A stretch of 64,000 nucleotides of DNA. It comes from Microbacterium sp. Root166 (GTDB taxonomy: Bacteria; Actinomycetota; Actinomycetes; Actinomycetales; Microbacteriaceae). The stretch covers positions 577,442 to 641,441 of the forward strand of contig NZ_LMGL01000002.1 of assembly GCF_001427145.1 (NCBI RefSeq), written 5' to 3'. The notes beneath the pieces are model-generated. The model saw nothing but the letters and a program-made list of their open reading frames with translations. It had not been told where the DNA came from and did not search any database. Below, piece after piece: positions 20,930-29,590 of the stretch. A program made the position numbers and the translations under genes. Positions within the stretch are counted from its first letter, which is position 1. The number at the start of each line of letters is the position of its first letter.

Positions 20930-23103
20930 CGATCACGGACCAGGTTCTCGACGCCGTCGCGGCGGGCGCCCACCATGACCCGCACAGCGTGCTCGGCATC
21001 CATCCGTCCGCCGACGCGGAGGGCGGCACGGAGTGGACGATCCGTGCACGCCGGCCACTGGCCCGCAGCGTCACGGCCGTCTTCGTGGACGGCACCCGCG
21101 TTCCTCTCGAGCACGTGCGGGCCGGCGTGTGGGAGGGCACGCGCTCGGGCGCGCTCCGCGCCTACGAGCTGCACACGACCTACCCGGACGCCCCCGACTT
21201 CGTCGCCGACGATCCCTACCGGTTCGCACCGACGATCGGCGAGCTCGACCTGCACCTGATCGGCGAGGGCCGCCATGAGGAGCTGTGGCGCGTCCTCGGC
21301 GCGCACGTGCGCGAGATCGACGGCGCGCTCGGCACCGCCTTCACCGTCTGGGCCCCGAACGCACGCGCCGCGCGCGTGGTCGGCGAGTTCAACGGCTGGG
21401 ACGGCCTCGGCCACTCCATGCGCTCGATGGGCGGCACCGGAGTGTGGGAGCTGTTCGTTCCGGGCGTCGGCGCGGGAGCGACCTACAAGTTCGAGCTGCT
21501 CAGCCGTCGCGGCGACTGGGTCGTCAAAGCGGATCCGATGGCGCGCTACGCCGAGGTGCCGCCGGCGACCGCCTCGGTGGTGGTGCAGTCCGCCTATCGC
21601 TGGCAGGACGACGAGTGGATGTCGCACCGCGCCCGCACCGCCGCACTGTCGCAGCCGATGTCGGTGTACGAGCTGCACTTCGGGTCCTGGCGCCCGGGGC
21701 TGTCGTATCGCGACGGCGCGGACCAGCTCATCGACTACGTCAGCGCGCAGGGATTCACGCACGTGGAGTTCCTGCCGCTCGCCGAGCACCCCTTCGGAGG
21801 ATCGTGGGGCTACCAGGTCACCGGGTACTACTCCCCCACCAGCCGCTTCGGCCACCCGGACGATCTGCGGTATCTGATCGACCGCCTGCACCAGGCCGGC
21901 ATCGGCGTGATCATGGACTGGGTTCCCGGCCACTTCCCGAAGGATGCCTTCGCCCTGGCACGCTTCGACGGCGAGGCGCTGTACGAGCACCCGGATCCGC
22001 GGCGCGGCGAGCACCGTGACTGGGGCACGTACATCTTCGACTACGGCCGCAACGAGGTGCGCAACTTCCTCGTCGCGAACGCGCTGTACTGGTTCGAGGA
22101 GTTCCACGTGGACGGCCTGCGCGTGGACGCCGTCGCGTCGATGCTGTACCTCGACTACTCGCGCGAGGACGGCGAGTGGGTCCCGAACGTCCACGGCGGT
22201 CGCGAGAACCTCGAGGCCATCCGCTTCCTGCAGGAGGTCAACGCGACGGCGTACAAGCGCTACCCCGGCATCGCGATGATCGCCGAGGAGTCCACCAGCT
22301 TCCCCGGCGTCACAGCCCCCACCGGCCACGCGGGCCTCGGCTTCGGCTTCAAGTGGAACATGGGCTGGATGAACGACTCGCTGCAGTACATCCAGCGGGA
22401 CCCGATGTACCGCGCCCACCACGAGGGTGAGCTGTCCTTCTCGTTCGTCTACGCGTTCAGCGAGAACTACCTGCTTCCGATCAGTCACGACGAGGTCGTC
22501 CACGGCAAGGGCAGCCTGTTCGGCCGCATGCCGGGCGACCACTGGCAGAAGCTCGCCAACATGCGCGCGTTCCTGGCGTACATGTGGGGGCATCCCGGCA
22601 AGAAGCTGCTCTTCATGGGCCAGGAGTTCGGACAGCTCTCGGAGTGGTCCGAGGGACGCGCGCTGGACTGGTGGCTGCTCGATCAGCCCTCGCACGCGCA
22701 GCTCGGCGGCTTCGTCTCCAGCCTCAACGCCCTCTACCGCGAGCACTCCGCACTCTGGGCGCGTGACTCCGACGGGGCAGCGTTCACGCGGCTGGGCGCC
22801 CCGCAGTGGAACCCCAACGTGATCGCGTTCGCACGCCGTGACTGGCACGGCAACTCCGTCGCCGTCATCTGCAACTTCTCGGGCGTGCCCTTGACCTCGT
22901 TCGAGCTCGATCTGCCCGAGACAGGGGTCTGGCATGAGGTGCTCAACACCGACGCCGAGATCTACGGCGGGTCGGGCGTGGGCAATCTCGGCATGGTGCA
23001 CGCCGGAGAGGGCGGGCGGGCGCACATGGTGCTTCCGCCGCTCGGCGTGCTGTGGCTGCGCCACGACCCCGAGGCCCACATCCCCTCGCCCACGAAGGGC
23101 TGA
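20926..23103 (+). CDS. glgB: 1,4-alpha-glucan branching enzyme
   Basis: A 725-aa GH13_9 enzyme that creates alpha-1,6 branches. Domains: an N-terminal N1 module (HDPHSVLGIHPSAD), CBM48 (FTVWAPNARAARVVGEFNGW), barrel with D401 in DGLRVDAVASML and E454 in AMIAEESTSFPG, then a C-terminal beta domain. LPLAEHPFGGSWGYQVTGYY is highly characteristic. The start is the ATG overlapping the glgE stop; a longer in-frame ORF upstream lies within glgE. With GlgE it forms the elongation/branching pair of the GlgE alpha-glucan pathway. Confidence 0.96.
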   Translation: MTITDQVLDAVAAGAHHDPHSVLGIHPSADAEGGTEWTIRARRPLARSVTAVFVDGTRVPLEHVRAGVWEGTRSGALRAYELHTTYPDAPDFVADDPYRFAPTIGELDLHLIGEGRHEELWRVLGAHVREIDGALGTAFTVWAPNARAARVVGEFNGWDGLGHSMRSMGGTGVWELFVPGVGAGATYKFELLSRRGDWVVKADPMARYAEVPPATASVVVQSAYRWQDDEWMSHRARTAALSQPMSVYELHFGSWRPGLSYRDGADQLIDYVSAQGFTHVEFLPLAEHPFGGSWGYQVTGYYSPTSRFGHPDDLRYLIDRLHQAGIGVIMDWVPGHFPKDAFALARFDGEALYEHPDPRRGEHRDWGTYIFDYGRNEVRNFLVANALYWFEEFHVDGLRVDAVASMLYLDYSREDGEWVPNVHGGRENLEAIRFLQEVNATAYKRYPGIAMIAEESTSFPGVTAPTGHAGLGFGFKWNMGWMNDSLQYIQRDPMYRAHHEGELSFSFVYAFSENYLLPISHDEVVHGKGSLFGRMPGDHWQKLANMRAFLAYMWGHPGKKLLFMGQEFGQLSEWSEGRALDWWLLDQPSHAQLGGFVSSLNALYREHSALWARDSDGAAFTRLGAPQWNPNVIAFARRDWHGNSVAVICNFSGVPLTSFELDLPETGVWHEVLNTDAEIYGGSGVGNLGMVHAGEGGRAHMVLPPLGVLWLRHDPEAHIPSPTKG

Positions 23104-23107
23104 GGGG

Positions 23108-23129
23108 CGGCGGGCGGATCAGCCCGCCG
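23108..23129. terminator. Hairpin between convergent glgB and thioredoxin genes
   Basis: An 8-bp perfect GC-rich stem (CGGCGGGC/GCCCGCCG) with a 6-nt loop lies in the 29-bp gap between convergent genes. No T-tract follows on either strand, so termination strength is uncertain. Confidence 0.45.
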
Positions 23130-23132
23130 AGA

Positions 23133-24071
23133 TCAGAACAGCAGCGACGCGAGGCGTCCGCGCGCCTGCAGCACGCGCGGGTCGGCGTCGCCGACGAGCC
23201 CGAACAGCTCCAGGAGGCGCTCGCGCACGGGTGCGCGCTCATCGGCGGGAAGTGCGGCGAAGAGATCCAGCAGTCGCGCGAACGCGTCGTCGACGTGGCC
23301 GCCCGCGACGTCGAGGTCCGCCACGGCGAACTGCGCGGCGACATCGGTCGGCCCGGCCGCCGCGGCGGCACGGGCCTCCTGGAGGTCGAGGCCCTGAACG
23401 CGATCCAGCAGACGCACCTGTCCGAGCCCGGCCCGGGCATCCGCGTCGCGCGGGTTCTCGGCGATCGCGCGCTCGTAGGCGCGGATGGCCCGCGGATAGT
23501 CGCCGGCTTCGATGGCGTCGTACGCCTCGGCGTGCAGCGGGGGCAGCGGCGGCTCGGCGGGCGCTTCGGCGGGGAGGTCTCCGGCCACCGAGACGGTGCC
23601 CGTCACGCCGTTCTGCGCCGCGAGCTGCAGCAGCTGGGCGAAGACGTCGCGCACCTGCTGCTCGGGCACGGCGCCGGTGAACAGCGGCACCGGCTGTCCG
23701 GCGACGAGCGCGAGAACCATCGGGATCGACTGCGCCCGGAAGGCCTGCGCAAGCTGCGGGTTCGCGTCGACATCGACCTTCGCGAGGACGAGCCGGCCGC
23801 CGAGCTCCGTCACCACGGACTCGAGCACCGGGGTGAGCTGCTTGCACGGACCGCACCACTCGGCCCAGAGGTCGATGACGACCGGCACCGTGCGCGATAG
23901 CTCGAGGACCTCGGGGAAGGTCTCGTCGGTGACGTCCATCACGAGAGAGGGCACGACGCCGTTCGCGGCCGGCGCGTCGGCACCACCGGCGGGAGCCGCC
24001 GCGGGCCGGTTGCGCAGCGACGAGAGGTCGACGGCGCCGCGCAGGGCTGCGCCGGAGACGGAATCGGTCAC
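23133..24071 (-). CDS. Thioredoxin-TPR protein (CnoX/YbbN-like)
   Basis: A 312-aa cytoplasmic protein. A variable, Ala/Pro-rich N-terminus (about 40 residues) precedes a thioredoxin domain (about 45-155) with the complete active site WCGPC at residues 72-76, and a C-terminal TPR-like helical region (about 180-312; AYDAIEAGDYPRAIRAYERA and similar). This domain order is that of YbbN/CnoX co-chaperones, which hold oxidised unfolded clients; unlike E. coli YbbN, both Cys residues are kept, so it may be redox active. ATG overlaps the stop of the upstream membrane-protein gene (ATGA), indicating coupling. Confidence 0.88.
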   Translation of the reverse strand: MTDSVSGAALRGAVDLSSLRNRPAAAPAGGADAPAANGVVPSLVMDVTDETFPEVLELSRTVPVVIDLWAEWCGPCKQLTPVLESVVTELGGRLVLAKVDVDANPQLAQAFRAQSIPMVLALVAGQPVPLFTGAVPEQQVRDVFAQLLQLAAQNGVTGTVSVAGDLPAEAPAEPPLPPLHAEAYDAIEAGDYPRAIRAYERAIAENPRDADARAGLGQVRLLDRVQGLDLQEARAAAAAGPTDVAAQFAVADLDVAGGHVDDAFARLLDLFAALPADERAPVRERLLELFGLVGDADPRVLQARGRLASLLF

Positions 24072-25927
24072 GAGATCACCTTCGCGTCGAGGATGTCGGA
24101 GGAGTAGCCGAGGAGGCGGATCTTCTCCGTCGAGCCCTGCCCGGGAACGTAGAAGAAGACCTGATCGGTGAACGTCGTCGAGAAGCCCTTCGCGGACTGA
24201 TCGGCCCCGGCGAGGGTCTTCACGGTCGGGTTGTTCTCGACCTTGATGACGGCGTCGGCGTTCGTCGGGGTGACGGTGTCGGTCTCGGTGATGTTGACCG
24301 CGACGATGGCGCCGCTCTCGACGGTCGCCAGAGCGAAGGGCGCATGCGTGCCGGCAGCGGACGAGAACGTCAGGGTGCCGGTCGAGGACGCGGTCTGGTT
24401 GAACTCGGCGAGCCGGCGCTCGCGGTCCGCGGCGATGCTCTCCCGCAGCTGGTCGCCTTCGGCCTCGAACAGTGCGTAGAACTCGCTCTCCGCACCCTTG
24501 TTGATGACGTCAGAGTAGGCGGCGGCGAGCTCTTCGGGAGCCATGATGAGGAACGGCGAGTCCGGCGCGACCTGGATCGCGCCGATGTAGACCGGCGCCA
24601 GGTCGGGCATCGGGGTGGAGGCCTCGAGGCTGGCAACATACGAGAGCTTGTACTGGGACCACGGGTCCTTCTGGGTCAGCACCATGATGCTGGAGGTCTT
24701 CGTGTCCTCGTCGTCGACCACGGCCATCACCGAGCGCGGCCAGGAGTCGTTCGCCTGGGGCAGCACGATCTTCAGCGGCTTGGTGTTGATGACCGGCGGC
24801 ACGGCGTAGTCGGCGATCGCGCCGCGCAGCGTGTAGTTGGTCGAGCGCGCGGCCAGCGCGGCGCCGTCGAGGCGCGTTGCCGCGAGGTCCTTGTCCAGCG
24901 CCTCATCGGCATCGGCGACGGTGCCGGCGATGCGGGAGAGGATGCGCTCGGCCTGCGGCTTGGTGACGGCCGGCGCCTGCTGCCCCTCCGGGACGATGAC
25001 GGTCGCGGAAGGAGTCGGGGTCGGGGTCGGACCGAAGTCCGGCCAGGCATCGGGCGTGCACCCGGTGAACAGGAGTGCCGAGACGGCCACGACGGGAAGG
25101 ATGGCGAAGGCGCGACGCCCTCCGGTCACCGCTCGCCGGGTCGGAGTGGCGCTGATCACGCCTTTGTCGCCGCCGTCGACGGCGACATCGATCGGCTGGG
25201 TGGCTGTCAGGGGTAGGCCCTTGCGGCGCGGACCGCGCGAACGACGCGCGTGACGGATGCCGAGGATGTACAGGAACACGCCCACGGCGAGGATGATGCC
25301 CCCGCCCACCATGAGCGGACCCGCCCACGGGGTGGCGTTGATGATGGGCCACGAGAGCGAGACGTTCTGCGGTGCCGGCTCGGTGCCGTCGCTGGCCACG
25401 AGCACGCTCATCTCGGCGGGAAGCTGGAGCGGCGCGATGAGGATGTCGCTCTGCTGGAACTCGTCGAGCCACAGGTCGGACCCGACCGGAGAGCGGCCCG
25501 GAGCGGTCTCCTCAGCGTCCGCCGGGGCGTCGTCCGCCGGCGCGGCGGGGTCGGCCGCGGCGTCATCGGCGGCCGCGTCATCCGCGGGCTCCTCGGCGAC
25601 GACCTCGGCCTCGACCAGCTCGGTCACGATCTCGCCCTCGCCGTTCAGGGTCGCCACGTTGTACTCGGAGTCGGCCAGCCACGCCTCGATGTCGGCCGTG
25701 CGGCCGTACGCGGCGAAGACGTCGCCTTCACCCTGCGCGCGCAGCGTCTGCGCACCCGGGTACTCGTTCAGCACGGCGCCCTCGATGAGGAGGTACGGAG
25801 CCTCCTGCTCGGCCGAGATCGCCGCCGTCTGCGTCTCGGGTCCCTGGAAGATCGTCCGCTGGGAGATGCCCGCGCCGATCATCACGGCGGCGAGCACGAA
25901 AGCCGCCACGGCCCACACGAAACGCAC
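24068..25927 (-). CDS. Large actinobacterial membrane/secreted protein of unknown function
   Basis: A 619-aa protein. An N-terminal membrane helix (AVAAFVLAAVMIGAGI) is followed by an about 180-residue extracytoplasmic part with an Asp/Ala-rich linker; a second helix (MVGGGIILAVGVFLYILGI) and basic cytoplasmic segment come next; then a third hydrophobic segment ending ALLFTGC, which looks like a lipobox in mid-protein; then a Pro/Thr linker and an about 300-residue extracellular domain. GTG at 25927 is chosen because AAAGG sits 8 nt upstream; an in-frame GTG at 25936 has no space for a ribosome site. It is translationally coupled to the thioredoxin-TPR gene. I do not recognise its function. 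Confidence 0.75.
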   Translation of the reverse strand: MRFVWAVAAFVLAAVMIGAGISQRTIFQGPETQTAAISAEQEAPYLLIEGAVLNEYPGAQTLRAQGEGDVFAAYGRTADIEAWLADSEYNVATLNGEGEIVTELVEAEVVAEEPADDAAADDAAADPAAPADDAPADAEETAPGRSPVGSDLWLDEFQQSDILIAPLQLPAEMSVLVASDGTEPAPQNVSLSWPIINATPWAGPLMVGGGIILAVGVFLYILGIRHARRSRGPRRKGLPLTATQPIDVAVDGGDKGVISATPTRRAVTGGRRAFAILPVVAVSALLFTGCTPDAWPDFGPTPTPTPSATVIVPEGQQAPAVTKPQAERILSRIAGTVADADEALDKDLAATRLDGAALAARSTNYTLRGAIADYAVPPVINTKPLKIVLPQANDSWPRSVMAVVDDEDTKTSSIMVLTQKDPWSQYKLSYVASLEASTPMPDLAPVYIGAIQVAPDSPFLIMAPEELAAAYSDVINKGAESEFYALFEAEGDQLRESIAADRERRLAEFNQTASSTGTLTFSSAAGTHAPFALATVESGAIVAVNITETDTVTPTNADAVIKVENNPTVKTLAGADQSAKGFSTTFTDQVFFYVPGQGSTEKIRLLGYSSDILDAKVIS

Positions 25928-26105
25928 GGAATACACCTTTCACAGGCCCGACCGGATGGCCGGAGCCCTCTTCTCGACATTTCAGACTAGCGAAAGTGAC
26001 CTGAAAGGCGCCCGGGAGGGCGTGATCACCGGCCTGGGCGTCCGCTATGCGTATCCTGACGGAACAGAGTTCGGCCGTCGGGCCGGTGAAGGTCGGGGAG
26101 GCCGC

Positions 26106-27173
26106 ATGAAGGTGCACAATCCGTTCCGGGTGGCGTTCCTCGCCACTCTGGGCGTCGGCCTCGGGCTCGTGCTCATCAACAGCGTGCAGACTCTGTCGAC
26201 GATCCTGCTCTACGTGGGGACGGCGCTGTTCCTCTCGCTCGGCCTGGACCCGATCGTGGCCTGGCTCGAGCGACGGAAGCTCCCCCGGTGGGCGGCAGTC
26301 CTCATCACGATCCTGGCGGTCCTCGCCGCCTTCGCCGGCATCATCCTTATGGTGATCCCGATCATCGTCCAGCAGATCGGACAGCTGGTCGTGGCGATCG
26401 AGGAGATCGTGAGCAGCGGCGCCTTCGACGATCCGGTCGGCGAGATCCAGAAGTGGCTGGGCGACGTCTTCCCCGCGCTCGACGTCGATGCGCTGTGGGG
26501 CTACATCGAGGACTGGTACGCGGGCCTCGACGTCGGCGCGATCGGCGGCGAGATCGGCAGCAGCATCATCGCAATCGGCGGCGCCATCCTCGCCGGGCTT
26601 GCGGGCGCCTTCATCGTGCTGATCCTGACGATCTACTTCACGGCGTCCACCCCGAGCCTCAAGCGCGCCGTCTACCAGCTCGTTCCGGCCTCGAAGCGCG
26701 CCCGGTTCATCGACCTGGGCGAGCAGATCACCGACTCGGTCGGCTACTACGTCATCGGGCAGCTCAGCCTCGGCGTGATCAACGGCGTACTCAGTGCGAT
26801 CTTCCTCACGTTCATCCAGGCGCCGTTCCCCGCCGTGCTCGCCGTCATCGCGTTCTTCTTCTCGCTGATCCCGCTGGTCGGCACGCTCACCGGCTCGACC
26901 ATCATCGTGCTGATCTGCCTCGGTCTGGGCTCCCCCACGACGGCGCTCGTCGCCGCGATCTACTACCTGATCTACATGCAGATCGAGGCGTACGTCATCT
27001 CGCCGCGCATCATGGGGCGCGCGGTCGCGGTGCCCGGAGCTGTCGTGGTGATCGCGGCACTCGCCGGCGGCGCGCTGCTCGGCCTGCTGGGCGCCCTGGT
27101 GGCGATCCCGGTGGCCGCCAGCATCCTGATCATCTACCGCCAGGTCGTGATCCCGCGGCAGAACGAGCGATGA
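26106..27173 (+). CDS. AI-2E family transporter (TqsA/PerM-like permease)
   Basis: A 355-aa integral membrane protein with about eight helices. Two N-terminal hydrophobic segments, the LSLGLDPIVAWLERRKLPRW loop, a periplasmic region around residues 95-150, and the C-terminal block QIEAYVISPRIMGRAVAVPG are diagnostic of the AI-2E/PerM (UPF0118) family. Members export varied solutes; AI-2 transport should not be assumed. The frame is open far upstream, but ATG at 26106 is preceded by a GGGGAGG ribosome site at good spacing and starts the first hydrophobic helix. Divergent from the membrane-protein gene with 178 bp between. Confidence 0.9.
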   Translation: MKVHNPFRVAFLATLGVGLGLVLINSVQTLSTILLYVGTALFLSLGLDPIVAWLERRKLPRWAAVLITILAVLAAFAGIILMVIPIIVQQIGQLVVAIEEIVSSGAFDDPVGEIQKWLGDVFPALDVDALWGYIEDWYAGLDVGAIGGEIGSSIIAIGGAILAGLAGAFIVLILTIYFTASTPSLKRAVYQLVPASKRARFIDLGEQITDSVGYYVIGQLSLGVINGVLSAIFLTFIQAPFPAVLAVIAFFFSLIPLVGTLTGSTIIVLICLGLGSPTTALVAAIYYLIYMQIEAYVISPRIMGRAVAVPGAVVVIAALAGGALLGLLGALVAIPVAASILIIYRQVVIPRQNER

Positions 27174-27188
27174 GCGGATGCCGCGCCG

Positions 27189-27917
27189 TCAGGCGTCGGT
27201 ACCGAGGGGGCCGTCCCACTCCAGCGGCAGCGGGAGCGCGTCCGGATTGACCGCCGCGACGATCTCCGTCAGCACGCGACGGGTCTGCGTCTCCCCCACC
27301 CACAGGTGCTTGCCACCCTCGACCGGGATCAGCACGGCGTCGGGAACGCTCGCGAAGCCCTGGGCCGCGGCATCCGGTCGCAGATAATCGTCGTACTCGG
27401 GGACGATGACCACCAGCCGGCGCGGGTCCCCGGCCCAGGCCGCCACCTCGTCGGGCGTCGCGCGGTGCAGCGGCGGGGAGAGCAGCACGGCCCCCTCGAC
27501 GGCGTGATCCCGGCCGTACTTGAGCGCGAGCTCGGTGCCGAAGGACCAGCCGACCAGCCAGGGTCGCGGAAGGGCGCGCTCACGGACCAGGTCCATCGCG
27601 GCCGCGACGTCGAACGCCTCTGCACGACCGCCGTCGAAGGTCCCCTCGCTGGTGCCGCGCGGTGAGGTGGTGCCGCGCGTGTTGAAGCGCAGCACGGCGA
27701 GGTCGGCCAGCGCGGGCAGGCGCCCGGCGGCCTTGCGCAGGATGTGCGAGTCCATGAAGCCGCCGGCCGTCGGCAGCGGGTGCAATGTGACGAGGGTCGC
27801 CACGGGATCCCGGTCGGCGGGGAGGGCGAGTTCGCCCACGAGCGTGAGGCCGTCCAGCGTCTCGAGCTCGATCTGCTCCCGCCGCGCGGGCAGCAGCATC
27901 GGTCCGCGGATCTCCAT
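27189..27917 (-). CDS. Alpha/beta hydrolase (COG2945-like)
   Basis: A 242-aa serine hydrolase. LVTLHPLPTAGGFMDSHILR holds the oxyanion region, GWSFGTELALKYG the nucleophile Ser, VPEYDDYLRPD the acid and GGKHLWVGET the His. It resembles the dienelactone hydrolase-like family without a known substrate. The start is uncertain: ATG 27917 has GGAAGGA upstream and opens the family's usual sequence (MEIRGPMLLPARRE); ATG 27944 overlaps the upstream stop (TGATG) and would add nine residues. Converges with the AI-2E permease 15 bp away. Confidence 0.82.
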   Translation of the reverse strand: MEIRGPMLLPARREQIELETLDGLTLVGELALPADRDPVATLVTLHPLPTAGGFMDSHILRKAAGRLPALADLAVLRFNTRGTTSPRGTSEGTFDGGRAEAFDVAAAMDLVRERALPRPWLVGWSFGTELALKYGRDHAVEGAVLLSPPLHRATPDEVAAWAGDPRRLVVIVPEYDDYLRPDAAAQGFASVPDAVLIPVEGGKHLWVGETQTRRVLTEIVAAVNPDALPLPLEWDGPLGTDA

Positions 27918-27943
27918 GCCGACGACGTCCTTCCCTGCCGCCA

Positions 27944-28228
27944 TCAGGCGACTTTCCAACAGTGCTGGTGCCAGTGACGGCGCGCCTCGAGGTCGGCGCG
28001 ATCGCCGAGCACGCCGTCGGCGCGCCACGCCACGAGGTGGGCTGTTCCCTCGGCGATCGTGCGACCGCAACCGGGACAGATGTAGCTCTTGACCGCCTGC
28101 ACGGCCGACACCGGCTGAACGGTCCACTCGACCCCGCGTCGCAGCTCGGTCCGCTTCCACCCGACCATGAGCTGCTCGAACGAGTCGTCGCCGCCGGATT
28201 CGGGGCGACGGCGGTTCGACCGCGGCAT
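27944..28228 (-). CDS. Small zinc-ribbon protein, actinobacterial
   Basis: A 94-aa basic protein. CPGCGRTI and a distal HWHQHCW (about residues 88-94) give Cys/His ligands for one zinc, an HNH-like or treble-clef arrangement, separated by AHLVAWRADGVLGDRADLEA. The N-terminus is Arg/Ser/Gly-rich. Proteins like this are sometimes annotated as ATP/GTP-binding, but no P-loop is present. The ATG at 28228 is 5 nt after the stop of the transglycosylase gene, so the two are cotranscribed. Confidence 0.75.
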   Translation of the reverse strand: MPRSNRRRPESGGDDSFEQLMVGWKRTELRRGVEWTVQPVSAVQAVKSYICPGCGRTIAEGTAHLVAWRADGVLGDRADLEARRHWHQHCWKVA

Positions 28229-28233
28229 CGTCG

Positions 28234-28968
28234 TCAGTACCAGCCGACGCGCTGGGAGTGACCCCACGCGCCGCAGGGCGTGCCGTAGCGGCCCGAGATG
28301 TAGCCGAGGCCCCACGTGATCTGCGTGGCGGCGCTGGTCTCCCAGTCGGCGCCCGCGGTGGCCATCTTGCTTCCCGGGAGGGCCTGCGGGATGCCGTAGG
28401 CACCGCTGGAGCGGTTCAGCGCATTCACGCGCCAGCCCGACTCCTTGTTCCAGAGCGCGACAAGGCAAGCGAACTGGTCGTCGCCCCATCCGCGCGCGAG
28501 CACCATCTGGTACGCGATCGCCTGTGCGCTGCCCGGATCGGGCGTGACGAACGGCGGCTGCCAGCCCGACGAGCCGGTCGGCTTGGCCGTGACCGGCGGC
28601 GGGGGCGGGGGCTTCGGCTTCACGTAGACGGTGTAACCGCCGCGGTCCAGTGCCGGCGCCTCGGCGTCTTCCTCAGCCTCGGTCGCCGGAAGAGTCTGGA
28701 TGTCGTCCACCGAGCTCGCGTAGAGCGAGATGGAGGTCGGCTCCTCGGCGTTCGCCTCCGTGAGGGCGATGCCGGCGGGGCCGACATACGCGGCCACGAA
28801 GCCCACGGCGGCGAAGGCCGCGAACACGCCCAGCACCCCGCGCCGGCGCGACCAGCGCACCGTGGCTGCGGGGGGATGACGGCGGGCGGAGACCGGTGCA
28901 TCCGCGAGGGTCGACACGTCCTCGCGGCGCGCGCGCCGGGTCGGGATCAGCTCGTTTCCGGAAGTCAC
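28234..28968 (-). CDS. Transglycosylase-like cell-wall protein with N-terminal membrane anchor
   Basis: A 244-aa protein. A basic cytoplasmic N-terminus (about 45 residues), a single membrane helix (VLGVFAAFAAVGFVAAYVGP), a low-complexity linker with a Pro run, and a C-terminal SLT-like domain with FACLVALWNKESGWRVNALN: the Glu in NKESGW is the expected catalytic acid. GAYGIPQALPGSKMA and TQITWGLGYISGRYGTPC complete the fold. It likely cleaves peptidoglycan at the cell surface. GTG start at 28968; TAGACT is 9 nt upstream. Confidence 0.85.
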   Translation of the reverse strand: MTSGNELIPTRRARREDVSTLADAPVSARRHPPAATVRWSRRRGVLGVFAAFAAVGFVAAYVGPAGIALTEANAEEPTSISLYASSVDDIQTLPATEAEEDAEAPALDRGGYTVYVKPKPPPPPPVTAKPTGSSGWQPPFVTPDPGSAQAIAYQMVLARGWGDDQFACLVALWNKESGWRVNALNRSSGAYGIPQALPGSKMATAGADWETSAATQITWGLGYISGRYGTPCGAWGHSQRVGWY

Positions 28969-29026
28969 AGTGCCCCGAGTCTACCGATCGGTAGCTGGAC
29001 GTGCCATCCGAGGCCGCGATCGCGGG

Positions 29027-29590
29027 TCAGGAAACGGCCAGCATGACCTCGACGACGGCGTCGAGGACGGCATCCACCTGCACTTCTCGGTAACCGCCGC
29101 GCTGCATGCGGAACGCGACAGAGCGCACCTGCTCGATGCTCACGGACTCCCCCGTCTCGAGGAAGCGGGAGAGCTTGTCGGCGACCAGATCGACCTCGTC
29201 GATGCGGTACCCGTACCGGAGCGACGAGACGCGATCGAACCGGCGCCCGCGTGGGCGCGAGAGCCGGTCGAGGATCTCCTGCGCCGTCTCGCGGGTGTGT
29301 CCCACCCACTCGCTGGCCGCTCCCCGCACGAGGGCGGCCTCGCGCTCGCGCGCGGCGAAGGCGTCCTCGATGCGGCCGAGCGCGGCATCCACCGATGCGA
29401 TGGCGTAGCCGTGCTTCACGAGTGGGAACGCGGCGCGGCGCACATCGGCGGCGGTCAGCGGCTCTCCGCCGGCTTCGAACGCCGTGCGGGCACGTCGGAG
29501 GAACTCGTCGACCGCCGGCTTGGCGTAGCCCTTCTCACGGCCGCGAGCCTCGGGGAACGCCGGCGCGGCCTGCGCGGACTCTGTCGTCAT
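29027..29590 (-). CDS. DivIVA-repeat protein
   Basis: A 187-aa soluble protein built from four related segments, each matching aromatic-x-GY-x-VD-x-L: ARGREKGYAKPAVDEFL, LVKHGYAIASVDAALG, LRYGYRIDEVDLVADKL and QRGGYREVQVDAVLDAV. The motif is that of the DivIVA N-terminal lipid/curvature-sensing domain, but the long coiled coil of true DivIVA/Wag31 is absent, so polar targeting is plausible and scaffolding less so. The start overlaps the cdsA stop (ATGA), tying it to the last step of CDP-diacylglycerol synthesis. Confidence 0.82.
   Translation of the reverse strand: MTTESAQAAPAFPEARGREKGYAKPAVDEFLRRARTAFEAGGEPLTAADVRRAAFPLVKHGYAIASVDAALGRIEDAFAAREREAALVRGAASEWVGHTRETAQEILDRLSRPRGRRFDRVSSLRYGYRIDEVDLVADKLSRFLETGESVSIEQVRSVAFRMQRGGYREVQVDAVLDAVVEVMLAVS

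Noticed and set aside
20860-23079. A 739-codon reverse frame opposite glgB
   Set aside because: No recognisable motif and a biased composition; glgB on the other strand is complete.
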